Source of the DNA: Xylogone sp. PMI_703
Taxonomy: Eukaryota; Ascomycota; Leotiomycetes
Assembly: GCA_021399445.1 (NCBI GenBank)
Contig: JAJTUQ010000004.1
Span: 3,782,001-3,846,000, forward strand
Length of the DNA stretch: 64,000 bases
Reading direction: 5' to 3'
Every line of letters starts with the position of its first letter. Position 1 is the first letter of the stretch. The notes under the pieces were generated by a model that worked only from the letters and a program-made list of their open reading frames with translations, had not been told where the DNA came from and did no database searches. This document shows positions 10,260 through 21,016 of this stretch, in pieces. Both the position numbers and the translations under genes were made by a program.

Positions 10260-11714
10260 TTACAGCTTCGACCCTTTCGGATTCCTTGCACCTATTTTCG
10301 GAATCCTCTCTTTCATTCTCCCCTTCACCTCTTCGTCCCCAGTAAAAGGACTCAAGCTCAACAAGTCTAGTGGTATCTCTTCCAATGTCTTGGCCTTAAT
10401 CAGCTTCCCACCAGCCACAACACTTTCAGGCCGTTCCACTGCTAAAGCGATGAAGCCCGCCCAATTATCAAAATACTTCACAGAAGCAGGCAACTGGGGT
10501 AATATCAGAGCGAAACAATGTGGCATAGCCTCCCATTCCTCAAACACGACTTTAACTCCTTGCTTTGTAGCCTTCATGGCAATATACTTGGCCTCATCAG
10601 TGAGTAACTCCGTCCCTGTCGCAACCCATAGAGGGCAACTCCCTTCCCAATTCGCCGCGATGATAGGATTAACAAGTGGATGCATCAACATATCATCCTC
10701 AACAAATAGATGCCGTCGGGGTGGGTCCGCAGGCCAGATCTCATCCGGAGGATAGAACTCCACATTGCGTTCCTGAACGCTTGTAGAGGGCAGGTAGTCA
10801 TACCCACTATTGGCCTCGCATGAGGGGGAGGAATGCGTGATGTCACACCATGGACTATTGAGTGCCACGCCAGCTGGGAGCGGGACCTCTCGTGCTTCAC
10901 CGTTCCACTGCACCTTGAGCCCTTGGCGTCTGAGATGCAGAAGGGTGTGCAGAAGTGCTAGACAGAGGTTTGCGCCTGCACTATCGCCGCTGAAGACTAT
11001 ATGCTCCGGGGCAACGGGCTCGTGGAGGGATCCAGGTGGGGGGTAAAGGAGGGAGAAGTAGCTGACTAGGGCGTCAAGGAGTTGAGATGGGAAGGGATTC
11101 TGAGGAGCAAGACGGTAGCGGACAGAGAGACAGCGGCCTTTGGTCAGTTTGGCTAGCTTTTTGCAGAAGGAGCGGTGGGTTGATGGATCGAGGAGGTAGT
11201 ATGCTCCGCCATGGAAGTAGAGGATTGTGGTTGGAGAGGAGACTTCCTTCATCATTTCATGGTATTGATCTGCTTCGGAGATAGGTGGCTGTGGAGTGTC
11301 TTCTGCCGCTTCAGCGCGGTACCCAGTCCATTCTGCTTCTACAGGGAGAAGTGCTGGCTCTGTGAATCTTTTTTGCTCTGCACCTGGCTCATTGCTTAGT
11401 TCATCGATAGTTTTAAAGAGCGCTTGTCTGATGCCGTCATCTTCTGGCCGTGGCAGCGTGACTTTGCCAATCCATATTCTCCCCGTGATTTTAGCTGGGC
11501 CTTTTGTGCTCACATGTTGGACTTTCGAAATGGGTGAAGGTTTTCGCGGGGTAGCAATCTCAGACCGTAGCAGTGTAACGGTCAATTCCGTCCGTAAGTC
11601 CCAATGGTAGGAATGTTCTGAGTATCCCGTGAGATATGACAGGGTGGTTTTCCCCAGTAATGGGGCTCTCGGGAGGAGGGCCTTTATGATGCCGATGGTA
11701 CTTCCCCCGTCCAT
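10260..11714 (-). CDS. alpha/beta hydrolase (hormone-sensitive-lipase-like), C-terminal SKL
   Basis: This single exon encodes 484 aa from the ATG at 11714. The oxyanion motif HGGAYYLLDPSTHRSF and the nucleophile elbow FSGDSAGANL place it in the alpha/beta-hydrolase fold-3 / hormone-sensitive-lipase-like family. The catalytic His is probably in EAMPHCFALI, with the acid in the preceding LLTDEAKY region. It should hydrolyse ester bonds of a small lipid or secondary metabolite; the substrate cannot be read from the sequence. The last three residues are SKL, the canonical peroxisomal targeting signal type 1, so import into the peroxisome matrix is likely. An in-frame GTG-initiated extension upstream was not used. 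It is convergent with the Zn2Cys6 regulator and sits beside PEX14. Confidence 0.85.
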   Translation of the reverse strand: MDGGSTIGIIKALLPRAPLLGKTTLSYLTGYSEHSYHWDLRTELTVTLLRSEIATPRKPSPISKVQHVSTKGPAKITGRIWIGKVTLPRPEDDGIRQALFKTIDELSNEPGAEQKRFTEPALLPVEAEWTGYRAEAAEDTPQPPISEADQYHEMMKEVSSPTTILYFHGGAYYLLDPSTHRSFCKKLAKLTKGRCLSVRYRLAPQNPFPSQLLDALVSYFSLLYPPPGSLHEPVAPEHIVFSGDSAGANLCLALLHTLLHLRRQGLKVQWNGEAREVPLPAGVALNSPWCDITHSSPSCEANSGYDYLPSTSVQERNVEFYPPDEIWPADPPRRHLFVEDDMLMHPLVNPIIAANWEGSCPLWVATGTELLTDEAKYIAMKATKQGVKVVFEEWEAMPHCFALILPQLPASVKYFDNWAGFIALAVERPESVVAGGKLIKAKTLEEIPLDLLSLSPFTGDEEVKGRMKERIPKIGARNPKGSKL

Positions 11715-12339
11715 CTTGAATTTCCTCACAAACTATGTACAATGTTGACTAAGAAAATCTCGCCCTGTATTCTCTTTCCGAAACTATGATTAGTGATATT
11801 TGAATCGATATCGCTGAGATATTGTGGTTATCCTTGAGACCAAATAAGCAACTCTGATCAAACTTGCCTCGGCTCAATTTTTAGTCACCTGCAATCGGTC
11901 TAGGGTGCCCAGTATTCGTCATCGAGAGATCATTGTGAGCACAATTGTTCAATGATTCTGAGATATCATGAACTCTACCTCTGAGGAGGAAAGTAATATA
12001 TAATTATCCTATGATGTACACACTTATTACTACTCTCTAAAAGAAACAAACTGTCTAGCATGGGGCGGGGCTCTGCGTGTGCGCGGAATCATGCCGGATC
12101 TAGGTCGTGATCGCATTTACCGTGTCCAAGTAAAACTAAAAGCAATACCCACAGACACAGAATAATTGTCAAGGCGTAAAATGTGTCTATTCCATTCATC
12201 TCAACAATTTAGTCGTACTGAACATATCCATTAACTAGATAGACTTTATGCATTCCCAACGCGCCACGGTACCAAAAATAATCCAATCATAGCCCATTTT
12301 GTGCAAATTAGTATACAGAAAACAGCTCCGTCAAATCTC
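11715..12339. other. intergenic, no gene seen
   Basis: This holds the promoter of the hydrolase (minus) and the 3' flank of PEX14 (minus). Only short open frames without motifs are present. Confidence 0.4.
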
Positions 12340-13575
12340 TCACGAGGATGTATTTCCTTCTTGCGCAACGACTGTTGTGCTAGACGTGGTAGGTACACTT
12401 GATGTAGACTTGCTTGAAGCTGCCATTTGCCATGCGGGAATCGATGCTCGTCCAGGAAGTGATGGAGTCGCAAATGGAGTGGAACTCCGAGCTGGAGACT
12501 CATTACCAACACCATTGCTTACCTGAGGTGCTGAGTCCGTGGTATTAGTAGCCGTGCTTCCATTAGCGGTAGTACCACTAATTCCCGTTGTGATAGAAGT
12601 AGGTGTAATGGAAGCGCTCGATCCAGGCCGGGTGAAGGATGTTCCAGCTGGTGTTGGCGCGTTCATCCTTTGGCTCAGAAGAGTCTTCAGGCTCTTTAGT
12701 TCAGAATTAAGCTCCTTAAGTCTGTTATCGGTAGTAGTCTTTTGGCTTTCCATAGCCGTTGGAATAAGATCCTTCAGTGTTCGAACTTCATCCCCTATTC
12801 GCCTAGACTCTTCTTCTCGGCGTCTGCTTGCTGCTTTCAGATCACTAATAACGCTTTCCACGTCTGCCAATGCTGAATCGAGGCGCTCAGTACGTGCTTG
12901 CTCCGAGGATTTGAGCGCTTCAGTATCTTTGGCTAGTTGGTCGAGAAGAGCGAACGCCTTTTCGAAAGACTCATCAATGGCTTTCTTGTCCTGCTCTAGC
13001 TGCGGTGGCGTTGGGGGCGCGATAACTGGGTAAACATATCGCTGAAGAAAAGTTAATAGAGGCAATATCTTGTTTGCATGAAATGCGTCTACAAACCTTT
13101 GCCAAAAAGTACAATCCATAACCGATACCGCCAGTTACTGTCGCCATTATAAACCAATCCCTCCAATCCCGTTTTGGTACTTCTGGAGGTTGCTGATAGT
13201 TAAATGGCGGATAGGCGCCATATCCTCCTCCCTGAGGCGCCCGTACAACTGGCTGTGGAGATCCATAGTTAGAGTAGTTTGCTGCTGGTGCCGGTGCTGG
13301 TGCACCTTCGCCGCTTGTTCTAGCTAATGCCGCATCTATCTCTTCTTGAGTGAGATTCTTCGATTGCAAGAACGCAATGCGACTTTCTATCGGCGAAGAT
13401 GATACGCTTGGGTCTTGAAGAACTGTTTGACTTGTTAGTGTTTGCCCAACGGACTTATGATTTTCAGTAGCGCTCACATGTAACCTGGAAGATACGTTGT
13501 CAGCTATTAAATACGCGTTACTAGAGGAGTAGAGATGCTTACTGCCGATGTTACTAAGTCTTCACGGATTGTCAT
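12340..13575 (-). CDS. pex14: peroxin-14, peroxisomal membrane docking protein
   Basis: PEX14 is the peroxisomal membrane docking factor for the PTS receptors PEX5 and PEX7. The model has four exons (13575-13543, 13484-13478, 13422-13097, 13041-12340) and 355 aa. Exon 2 is only 7 nt. It is required to join MTIREDLVTSA to VTFLQDPSV, which together form the conserved N-terminal PEX5-binding helix (then SSPIESRIAFLQSKNLTQEE). A Pro/Gly/Tyr-rich linker follows, then WRDWFIMATVTGGIGYGLYF, a membrane segment. Next come a long coiled coil (LLDQLAKDTEALKSSEQART and onwards) and a Ser/Thr-rich tail. Splice sites around the microexon are good: acceptor CTTCCAG, donor GTGAGC, and a CACTAAC branch site before the next acceptor. 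The gene is divergent from NDC80. Confidence 0.92.
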
Positions 13576-14032
13576 TTTGCCGTAGGCCCTGCAGGACCAT
13601 TCGATCCTCAAATTGCGAGTTACTGATGGTGTTGTCGCAAAGAAGAGGTGAGATCCTGAGCGGCTTTGAAAACGAAGTGGCCGGGGCCGAGGCTTAACCT
13701 CGATGGTTGCCGTCTGGATGGGGAAACGCAGGAGCCGAAGCTCCTGGGAGAAGCTGTCACGTGCAAGATACAGATGGCGGAAAGATAACTAATCCGCATC
13801 CGGCAGGATGTAAACAAGCCCCCATGCCTAACTACTGAAACGGGGAAATCTGTTGTCACCGCAAACACTTGCGACGCTGTCGCAAAGATATCTTTTCCAC
13901 ATATCTCGTCACAGGATCTATCTGGAGGAGGATTATATTTCGCAAGATACATAACTTTATCAAATACATAGGATTTCGGAATCAAACTACACTAGCATTA
14001 ACTGCTCCTCTCTTGCGACGTGAATCGGCATC
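13576..14032. promoter_or_regulatory. divergent promoter between PEX14 and NDC80
   Basis: This 457-bp region drives PEX14 leftward and NDC80 rightward. A CACGTG E-box core lies at 13758-13763. No gene is seen inside. An open frame extending NDC80 upstream from 13869 is in frame only with exon 2 and is bypassed by the spliced ATG at 14033. Confidence 0.6.
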
Positions 14033-16416
14033 ATGTCGCAAGATACTGGGCTATTTTCTGTGCGCCGACCGCGAGAGGTTAGTATTATTGCACATTTTCA
14101 TGCGCTGTCCCTCCCACCTCTTACATACTTATATATTACAGACTCTAGGCGGCATAAATTTCAACTCGGGCATCCCTCAACCCACATCTGCCATGAAGCG
14201 CTCCAACTCAATGTCTGGCAATAATGCGCCATATACAGTTGGCCATTCACGAACAATTTCTGGATCTAGAGCCTCACTAGCACCGACACGTCCCAGCCAA
14301 CCACTGTTTCAACGCTCCTCGTCTGGAACCAACCTAGCTGATATTGGAATGTCATCTGTGAAGCGCCCTTCTTTTCAGAATAACGGTAATGGACGAAAAA
14401 GTCTTGCTCCTGGAAATGTTGGTCGACCTTCTGCTGAAGCAGCAGAGAGGAGAAGCAGCGTATACAGAGCGCGACCGTCCGCAGTTGGCCCTATGGCACA
14501 TCAGAGCTTCTTCCAACAAGCCCCAGCACCAGCAGGAGTACCACGGGATCCTCGACCACTAAAGGATCGCTCATATCAGTCAAGAATCGGACAGGAGCTT
14601 CTGGATTATATGGCGGCCAATAACTTTGAAATGGAGATGAAGCATATGTTATCACAGAATACGATTAAATCGCCTACCCAAAAAGATTTTATATATATGT
14701 TTCAATGGCTGTATCATCGGATAGACCCAAGCTACAGGTTCTTGAAGAACATAGACCAGGAAGTCCCACCGATTCTTGCCCAGATGCGATATCCATATCA
14801 GAAGAGTATCACAAAAAGTTCTCTTGCGGCTGTAGGATCAGCAAATTCATGGCATCTCTTCCTCGGTCTTTTACACTGGATGATGCAACTCGCTCAGATG
14901 TTGGAAGGTTATGCTGCAAGCCAGTACGATGAGGCATGCGCTGAGGCAGGTGTGGACATAAGTGGTGATCGCATCATCTTTGAGTTCCTTAGCGGTGCAT
15001 ACCGGGATTGGCTAGCCATGGATGAAGATGCAGGCGATGATGACCAGGATAGAGTTCTTACTCCGCATATCGAGGCAATGGCACGAGAATTTGAGAGATC
15101 GAATTCTAAATACCTCGATGAGCTACAAATTCTAGAAGGGGAACATCAACGACTACAGAAGGAAATCGAGGTTTTAGAGAAGTCAGGATCGGATGTGGCA
15201 ACGCTAGACAGAAATTTCAAGATAATGGAGGAGGATAAAGTCAAGTTTGAGGAGTTCGACAACCGCATGAACCAAAAAGCAGAGAAATATGAGGCCCGAG
15301 TTCAATTTCTGCAAGAAGAGTTGGAAAAGGTCCTTATAGAACTTAAGGAAGCGGATGAAGAAAGAGCAAATCTGCAAAAAGCTGTGGATGATCAAGGGAT
15401 CAGCATGCAGGATATTGACCGGATGACTTCAGAAAGAGAAAGGCTGCAAAAAGGCATTGAGTCATCGTCACAACGCCTCGAAGACGCGAAGAAAAAGATG
15501 CAAGAAAAGGAAATTGAGGCAAGCAGAAAACTTGAGGAGTTGGAGCGTACGGTAGACAGGTACAATAGTCTAGGATACCAAATAGGGCTGATCCCGTCTA
15601 CGGCACCAAATGCTAAGGGAAGGAACTTTGAAATGCAGGTTATCGTTAATGAAGGTCCTAATTTCTCTTCATCGCAAATGGCTGGGTCAAATATGGGCGG
15701 TAACACAGAAACAGACCGACTCTTAGCAGATCCAGTTACAGGCTATCAACCGGCCCATATATTGAATTTGGATCTTCGTGGTCAAGTCAAGGCTAGTTTC
15801 ATTGGCTTAAGAAAGGAGATATCTGAAAGAAGAGCGCTCGCAATGGATGAAATGATGAAACATCATGATCTGTTGGACGGTATCAAAGAGGCAATTGAGG
15901 ACAAGCGGGGAGAGGTTGAGGCGCTGGAGCACCGTGTCAGAGCAGCAGAAGAAGAATATGAGAAAACTAAAGAGGTCAGAAGCACACATTCTATTAAATC
16001 ACCCAAGCATAACTGACACTGTTTAGGTCACAATGACCCAGAAGCTTGCTTCTGATGCACAGATTGAAAAGATGGAGAAAGAGCTCGCAAAGATGCGTGC
16101 TGGTCTTACGGAATCTGTGCAGTTGATGGAACAGAGAGAGATGAACACCAATATTGAGTAGGATATACCCAGCAACTGCCAAACCAGCTCATCACTAACG
16201 ATCACTAGATACGAGCAACTTACGCTTCGCGCAAATGCGCTTCGCGAAGAACTTCATACAGAGATTGAGAGGATGCTAAACGATGTTATTAAATTCAAAG
16301 TTCACATTCAGAAGAATCTGGAAGACTATGAAAGTTTTGTAGTTGATGAAGTGGAAAAGGAGTTAGGGGTGGATGATGAAGGCATGGATGATACCCAAGA
16401 TGTTGAAATGCGGTAA
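14033..16416 (+). CDS. ndc80: kinetochore protein NDC80 (HEC1 homologue)
   Basis: NDC80 is the microtubule-binding subunit of the four-protein NDC80 complex at the outer kinetochore. The model has four exons (14033-14077, 14142-15974, 16027-16157, 16209-16416) and encodes 738 aa. Exon 1 gives [15 protein letters not shown], which matches the fungal N-terminus once joined to [15 protein letters not shown] basic, Ser-rich tail (SSVKRPSFQ region) precedes the calponin-homology domain, which starts [20 protein letters not shown] and includes [19 protein letters not shown]. The second half is almost all coiled coil with Glu/Lys heptads, broken near 15580-15720 by a non-coil segment. The C-terminus is acidic ([14 protein letters not shown]). 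A typical single-copy housekeeping gene. Confidence 0.95.
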
Positions 16417-17387
16417 GGAGCTCATATCGGCTTGAAATGCTTGGTTCATGGAGTTATGTCTGGTGTATCCGGTTTATGAGATATGAGAAATGCGGCGTTA
16501 GTGGAGGATATTGTGTATTTTTGGATATCCATTGAATATGTCTATAACAAGGACTTTACCTTTTCTCTGTAATTGATTTTGGCCTTGTTCTAGTTTTACT
16601 CCTACTCGATTGTAAGTATTTTAGGCTGCCTTTTATTTTCATTTTTAGAGGGATTCTCTCCTTAAGCACTTTCAAATCTTTTCTCATTTGTATTCTCTTA
16701 ACCGGTATCATTCAGTTATACTCAACGTCCTATCTGTGAGGATTCCCTGAGATATTATGTATCTGTATTGGGTTTTGCAGGCTTTTGGTTCCCATGGTTG
16801 GCCTTCTATCTTAAATGACCTCAAGAAGTAAGCTTTCCATAGGCACCATATCGCCGTTCTGAATGAGACTAGCCTATCTTCTCCTTTCCGAGGGTTTAAG
16901 CTGCGGGTGAGAGAAGGCTATAAAAGCTATCACTTCACCTATTGTCTTCAGGGCCTCTACTCTAAATCCGCCCAGGTTCACCAATATATTCAGCGTCACA
17001 GCCCGAAACAAGGTCTATCCCTATCCTGCAAGCTGTTGCTTCGTCGTGCATATGCCCCAAGCGTGCCCAAATACCACATAAGCATCTTAAGCGCTGAACT
17101 CGTTATGCGCTGTGACGAAAGCTGATCACGTGAGATGCGTGCAGCCAATCGATTTAGTCACTAATTAGCTGCTTCGCCTAAAGGTTCTCCGCCTCAAACC
17201 CTCATGTGTTTATTCTCTCCTCCATCCACTGTCAAAAGCGGCACTATCTTGGACATTCGCCCCGCCGTGACTGACAGCTTCGCCTGTTCATCGCACCTTT
17301 CAAAGCTTCACTTTAAATTTGACCCTTCTATACCAGATCATTGATTGAAGAGATCCATAGTGTTATCGCTACGCATACAGCTCCACG
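16417..17387. other. intergenic with HNH-family relic and promoter of SR gene
   Basis: This contains the 3' flank of NDC80, the repeat relic at 16985-17110 and the promoter of the SR-like gene. A palindromic TCACGTGA lies at 17126-17133, about 255 bp before that gene's ATG. Confidence 0.5.
16985..17110 (-). repeat. relic related to the HNH-like pseudogene at 3690-4680
   Basis: Read on the minus strand, this segment aligns with 4540-4630 on the plus strand over about 95 bp. Long shared words include TATCCTGCAAGC, CTTCGTCGTGCATAT, CATAAGCAT and TTAAGCGCTGAAC (written as the plus strand here), and many of the differences are transitions. It can be read in pieces as MHDEATACRIGIDLVSG followed by AEYIG. 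It has no intact frame and is probably a decayed copy of the same gene family's 3' part. Confidence 0.65.
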
Positions 17388-18970
17388 ATGACTGAGGTGT
17401 CTTCGACCAGGTTATACCTGGGCAATCTGCCTCGTAATGGTGCGTGAAGCAAGACCAGCCATCAGCCATCATCAGTTTGGCTTGCCACCCTCTATCATGC
17501 TCAGGTATTCATCAATACTATCGCTAACTCCTAGATAGCTACCAAGGCTGATGTCGAGGCACATTTTAACACCCATGGCACGGGTGAGATCACCGAGATC
17601 AAGCTGATGAATGGATTCGGTTTCATCGAGTACAAAGATGCCATGGATGCGCGCGATGTCGTTCCTGGTAAGAGTCGCGTCAATCGCATTTCAATTCCGA
17701 TAATAACACAACAATAGCTTTCCACGGCTCGGACTTCATGGGCGAACGTTTAACGGTGCAGTTCGCCCGTGGCACTCGCAGTCGCGAACCATATGCCAAT
17801 TCTGAGCGTTCTGCTCCTCGTCCTAGACGTACACCTCATCGTATGCAAATCTCTGGACTTCCAAGTGAGACCAGCTGGCAGGTCTGTTACCCCCGTTTCT
17901 TCTCCAGGATTGGATCTCGCATCTTGCTATTTGGACTCTGAGACAACAAATATTATTTTGGACTACCTCAATGTATTCAGACCGTTGGGCATCATTTTTG
18001 TTACAGTCCTGGCCAGCATCATGCCCTGCCAGTGGTGAACCACCATTGAAGCAGTCTGCTAGTGCATTTGCCTGAGCAGCTTAGGACTTGCTGGATTTGT
18101 ATAATGTCCATGTATCTGGTGTTTCATATCCTGTCTCGACTTCTTTTCCTTGCTTACTGCTAGTTCTTCAGCGACACAGCGCAGTGAGGAGGAAGTATAT
18201 CTTGTGGACCATCTATCTGGACTGGCTACTTATTGGAGGGTCAACTACCGTACCTTAAGGGCGTTTAGATACCGCAAAACCTGGATAAGGACTTACATGG
18301 ATTCTGGATATAGGACCTCAAAGATTTCGCTCGTCAATCTAGCCTTGATGTTGTCTACTCGGAGACAGGCCGTGACCGAGATGGCAAAGGGTTAGTAGAT
18401 CCAATAGGCCCTGGTTTACGACTATTTACTAACTATCCACAAGCTTCGTCGAGTTTGAGACTGCCGCAGATCTGAAGACTGCAGTAGAGAAGCTGGATGG
18501 TCGCGAATTCAAGGGTGTTCGTGTTACATGCATTGCAGATGTGAGTTGAATCCCATGTGGTGGTTGACTTTCATCAGTCTAATAGCGCACAGGCCCAGCC
18601 GGATATCCCTCGTGATCACCGTCCTCGATCTCGTTCACCCGGTCGTAGAGGCTACGATGATTACGATCGCCGTGGCCCTCGCGGTTACAGCCCTCGAGGT
18701 TATCGTGACAGGACTCCACCTCATCGCCGCGGGTACTATGACGATGACCGTGGACGATATCGTTCTCCCCCAAGAGCGCGCGGCCCCATTGATGATTATC
18801 CTCCACCACGTCGCGGTGGTTTCGATGACCCTTATCGTCGTGACTATCCTCCTCCAGACCCATATGCCAACGGCCATGGTCGACCTCCTTATGACCGACC
18901 TCCACCCAGAGATTACCCACCACGCGATCCTGGATACGGCGATGAGTACCGTCGTCCTCGCTACTGGTAA
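17388..18970 (+). CDS. SR-like pre-mRNA splicing factor with two RRMs
   Basis: The six-exon model (17388-17439, 17539-17667, 17718-17881, 18314-18390, 18444-18540, 18593-18970) gives 298 aa. RRM1 begins TRLYLGNLPRN (RNP2) and has NGFGFIEYKDAMDA (RNP1). RRM2 begins HRMQISGLPSETSWQDLKDF and has GKGFVEFETAADLKTAVEKL. The C-terminus is rich in Arg/Asp/Tyr/Pro with RDHRPRSRSPGRR and repeated RGYDD/RGYSP units, a reduced RS/RGG-type tail. This layout matches fungal Srp2-like SR proteins that bind exonic enhancers and recruit spliceosome components in the nucleus. Intron 3 (17882-18313) is 432 nt, several times longer than the others, and falls inside RRM2. If it is retained the frame stops at about 17939-17941, leaving RRM1 only, which suggests regulation by splicing. 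Confidence 0.9.
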
Positions 18971-19494
18971 TTTTCCAATTCGCAGCATTGTGAAAGATGC
19001 TTGACTAGCAAGCAATGCTGACAATTCTCAGATCTCCTTGGGTCATGGATAAGGTAGGGTACGTCGACTAATGACATGAGGCTAACTTCATTACCGTGTT
19101 TTGAGGGGGTTCGGTCGATAGTTGCAATGAACTGTGATGTGGATATATATGATTCGGGTCTTGTTTTGTCTTGTTTATCATCCCTTGAACACTAAGCAAC
19201 GCCGTCTGCCGATTCTCTTTTTTATGTATTAGGCTTTCCGATCGAGTATCGATATGTAAGACTACTACTGGAAGATATCTGTCAACATTAAATTGGCGGC
19301 TATCGTCTCATCATGTACTCCGTAGGAAGGAAAAGTGATTTTTGAATTCTAACAAACTATTTTACACATTATTTCATAGAGTGGTATTTCATGTAGTCAA
19401 GATGCCTTATGGTTACCCCCATGGCATACCGTCTCGAACGCCATCGCTATTGCCATCGCCTTAACCAGTTGGAACCAAATATCGCCCATGTTCT
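18971..19494. other. convergent intergenic region, no gene seen
   Basis: This holds the 3' flanks of the SR-like gene and of the convergent NAPE-PLD gene. No other feature is seen. Confidence 0.4.
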
Positions 19495-21016
19495 TTAAAA
19501 CTCCCTTGATTCGCCAATATCGCAAACATCAAACACTCCTGTCTCAGGGAGACCCTTCCATGCCATTGCCTTCTTCAATAGCTTGGGCGGCTCTAGTACC
19601 TCCTCTGAAGTCAACACCCACGTGCCCCAGTGAATACCCATAGCCTTCTTGCACTTAGTATCGACAAAGATATTGACGCTATCGAACGGATTGGCATGCA
19701 TATTGCTGAATAAATACCTGGGATGGTATGCTCCAATTGGAATCAAGCCTAGATCAAAGGGGCCTCGCAGATCGCCAATTTGCTTGAATGCTGGACAATG
19801 AGGGAGATGCGCGTAGTCCGGACCATAATCATCAACGCCTTCAGGTAGCTCTGGAACAGTGCGGTAGCCCGTGTCTCCTCCAAACCAGACGCTTTTACCG
19901 CCAGATTCAACCGCCCAGGAACACCAGAGTGTCTCGGATCTATCGAAGAGGGTGCGAGCAGAAGTGTGTTGGCACGGAAGGCAGGAGATGCGAGCATTAA
20001 TGCTATCAGCCTTTGGGCTGTTTTCCTCCGGAGAAACAGAAGAATTGGAGGTTGAAACGCGCTTCTCACCAGTTGCGGGCGAAAATGTAATATCAACATC
20101 GTTCCACCAGTCCATCTCCACAACATTATTGACTCCAGATTCCAGGAACCATTGCTTGAGGCCTAGACCAACCATGAACTGCGCATTGGGGTGCTTATGA
20201 TGAAGCGCTTTGACGGTGGGGTGTGAAAGATGGTCGTAGTGGCTGTGGCTTATGACAACTACATCCACTATGGGGATATCTTCGATTTTGCAGGGAGCCT
20301 CGGTATATCGCTTGGGACCCATAAAGCTAAATGGGCTGCAACGGTCTTCGAAAACGGGATCGAAAAGCACCCGAAGGCCACTGGGAAACTCCACATAGTA
20401 ACAGGCGTGCCCCAACCATGTTGCTCGTAGAGAATCGGAGCCTGTCCTGTTTGGAAGGAAGTTCGGTTTGACGACTGGAACAGTTGGAGGCGTCGTGTCT
20501 GGACTCTTTGTTTTCCCGGTGATTCTGCCCCTGATGTTTGTTAGCGCCCAAAATAAGATGTTCGCCAGTTTTGGGTGGTAGAGTTAATAGATGAATAGGT
20601 CATTTGCCGAATTGTAGCTAAGAATCTTTGTTCTACAATCTTTTCTTTGACTTCATCGCAGGAATGTAAAAGTGCAGACTTGTGTTCTAAAGAACCAAAG
20701 GTATAACTTACCATATCATAGCTTTGAAGATGTCAGGCGCATTTATTTCTTGACACGAGGGCCATGGGTTAAGAAAGCCTTTGCCCTTCTTCGCGTGATG
20801 CGCTTTCTCTGCAGCATCTTCAGGCACAGCTCCCAGGGCAGATGGCTTGGTTACAGTGGAAGTGTATAAAGCCAATGCAGTAAAGCCTGCCGCGGTCGAC
20901 ATGGCTGCTCTTGCCTGGCTAGAATTGGGTGGTCGTATACTTTGGGGAGCTATATTTTGCTTAAGTGCAGAGGAATGGTGTAATAGACGATGAAGTAAGC
21001 CCCTCATGGGTGACAT
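19495..21016 (-). CDS. NAPE-hydrolysing phospholipase D, Fmp30-like metallo-beta-lactamase fold
   Basis: The two-exon model (21016-20712 and 20530-19495) gives 446 aa. The N-terminus (MRGLLHRLLHHSSALKQ) is basic and amphipathic, like a mitochondrial presequence, which fits yeast Fmp30. The family block FLNPWPSCQE is followed after the intron by GRITGK and then the core TWLGHACYYVEF. The zinc ligands are in VVISHSHYDHLSHPT (HxHxDH), with SVWFGGDTGYR and IGAYHPRYLF further on. It should cleave N-acylphosphatidylethanolamine to N-acylethanolamine and phosphatidic acid, probably at mitochondrial membranes. The 181-nt intron uses a GTAAGT donor and a CTAAC branch site before CAG. An insert rich in Ser/Glu near 20010-20080 lengthens the loop after strand VDITF. 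Confidence 0.88.

Noticed and set aside
12974..13477. A PEX14 start at the GTG at 13477 reading through the second intron
   Set aside because: It lacks an ATG, loses the conserved N-terminal helix, and the segment 13477-13423 has the marks of an intron (GTGAGC donor, CTAAC branch, CAG acceptor).
13869..14141. Upstream extension of the NDC80 frame from 13869
   Set aside because: The extension reads through the first intron and the promoter; the spliced exon at 14033-14077 gives the conserved [15 protein letters not shown] start.
18528..19024. Frames of 114-158 codons overlapping the SR gene's last exon on both strands
   Set aside because: These are shadows of the repetitive Arg/Asp/Tyr/Pro-coding tail; the RRM-linked frame is the real one.
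20531..20620. An earlier acceptor for the NAPE-PLD intron that would keep a NILFWALTNIRG-like reading
   Set aside because: No AG gives an open frame there, stops intervene, and that segment contains the branch site CTAAC for the acceptor used.
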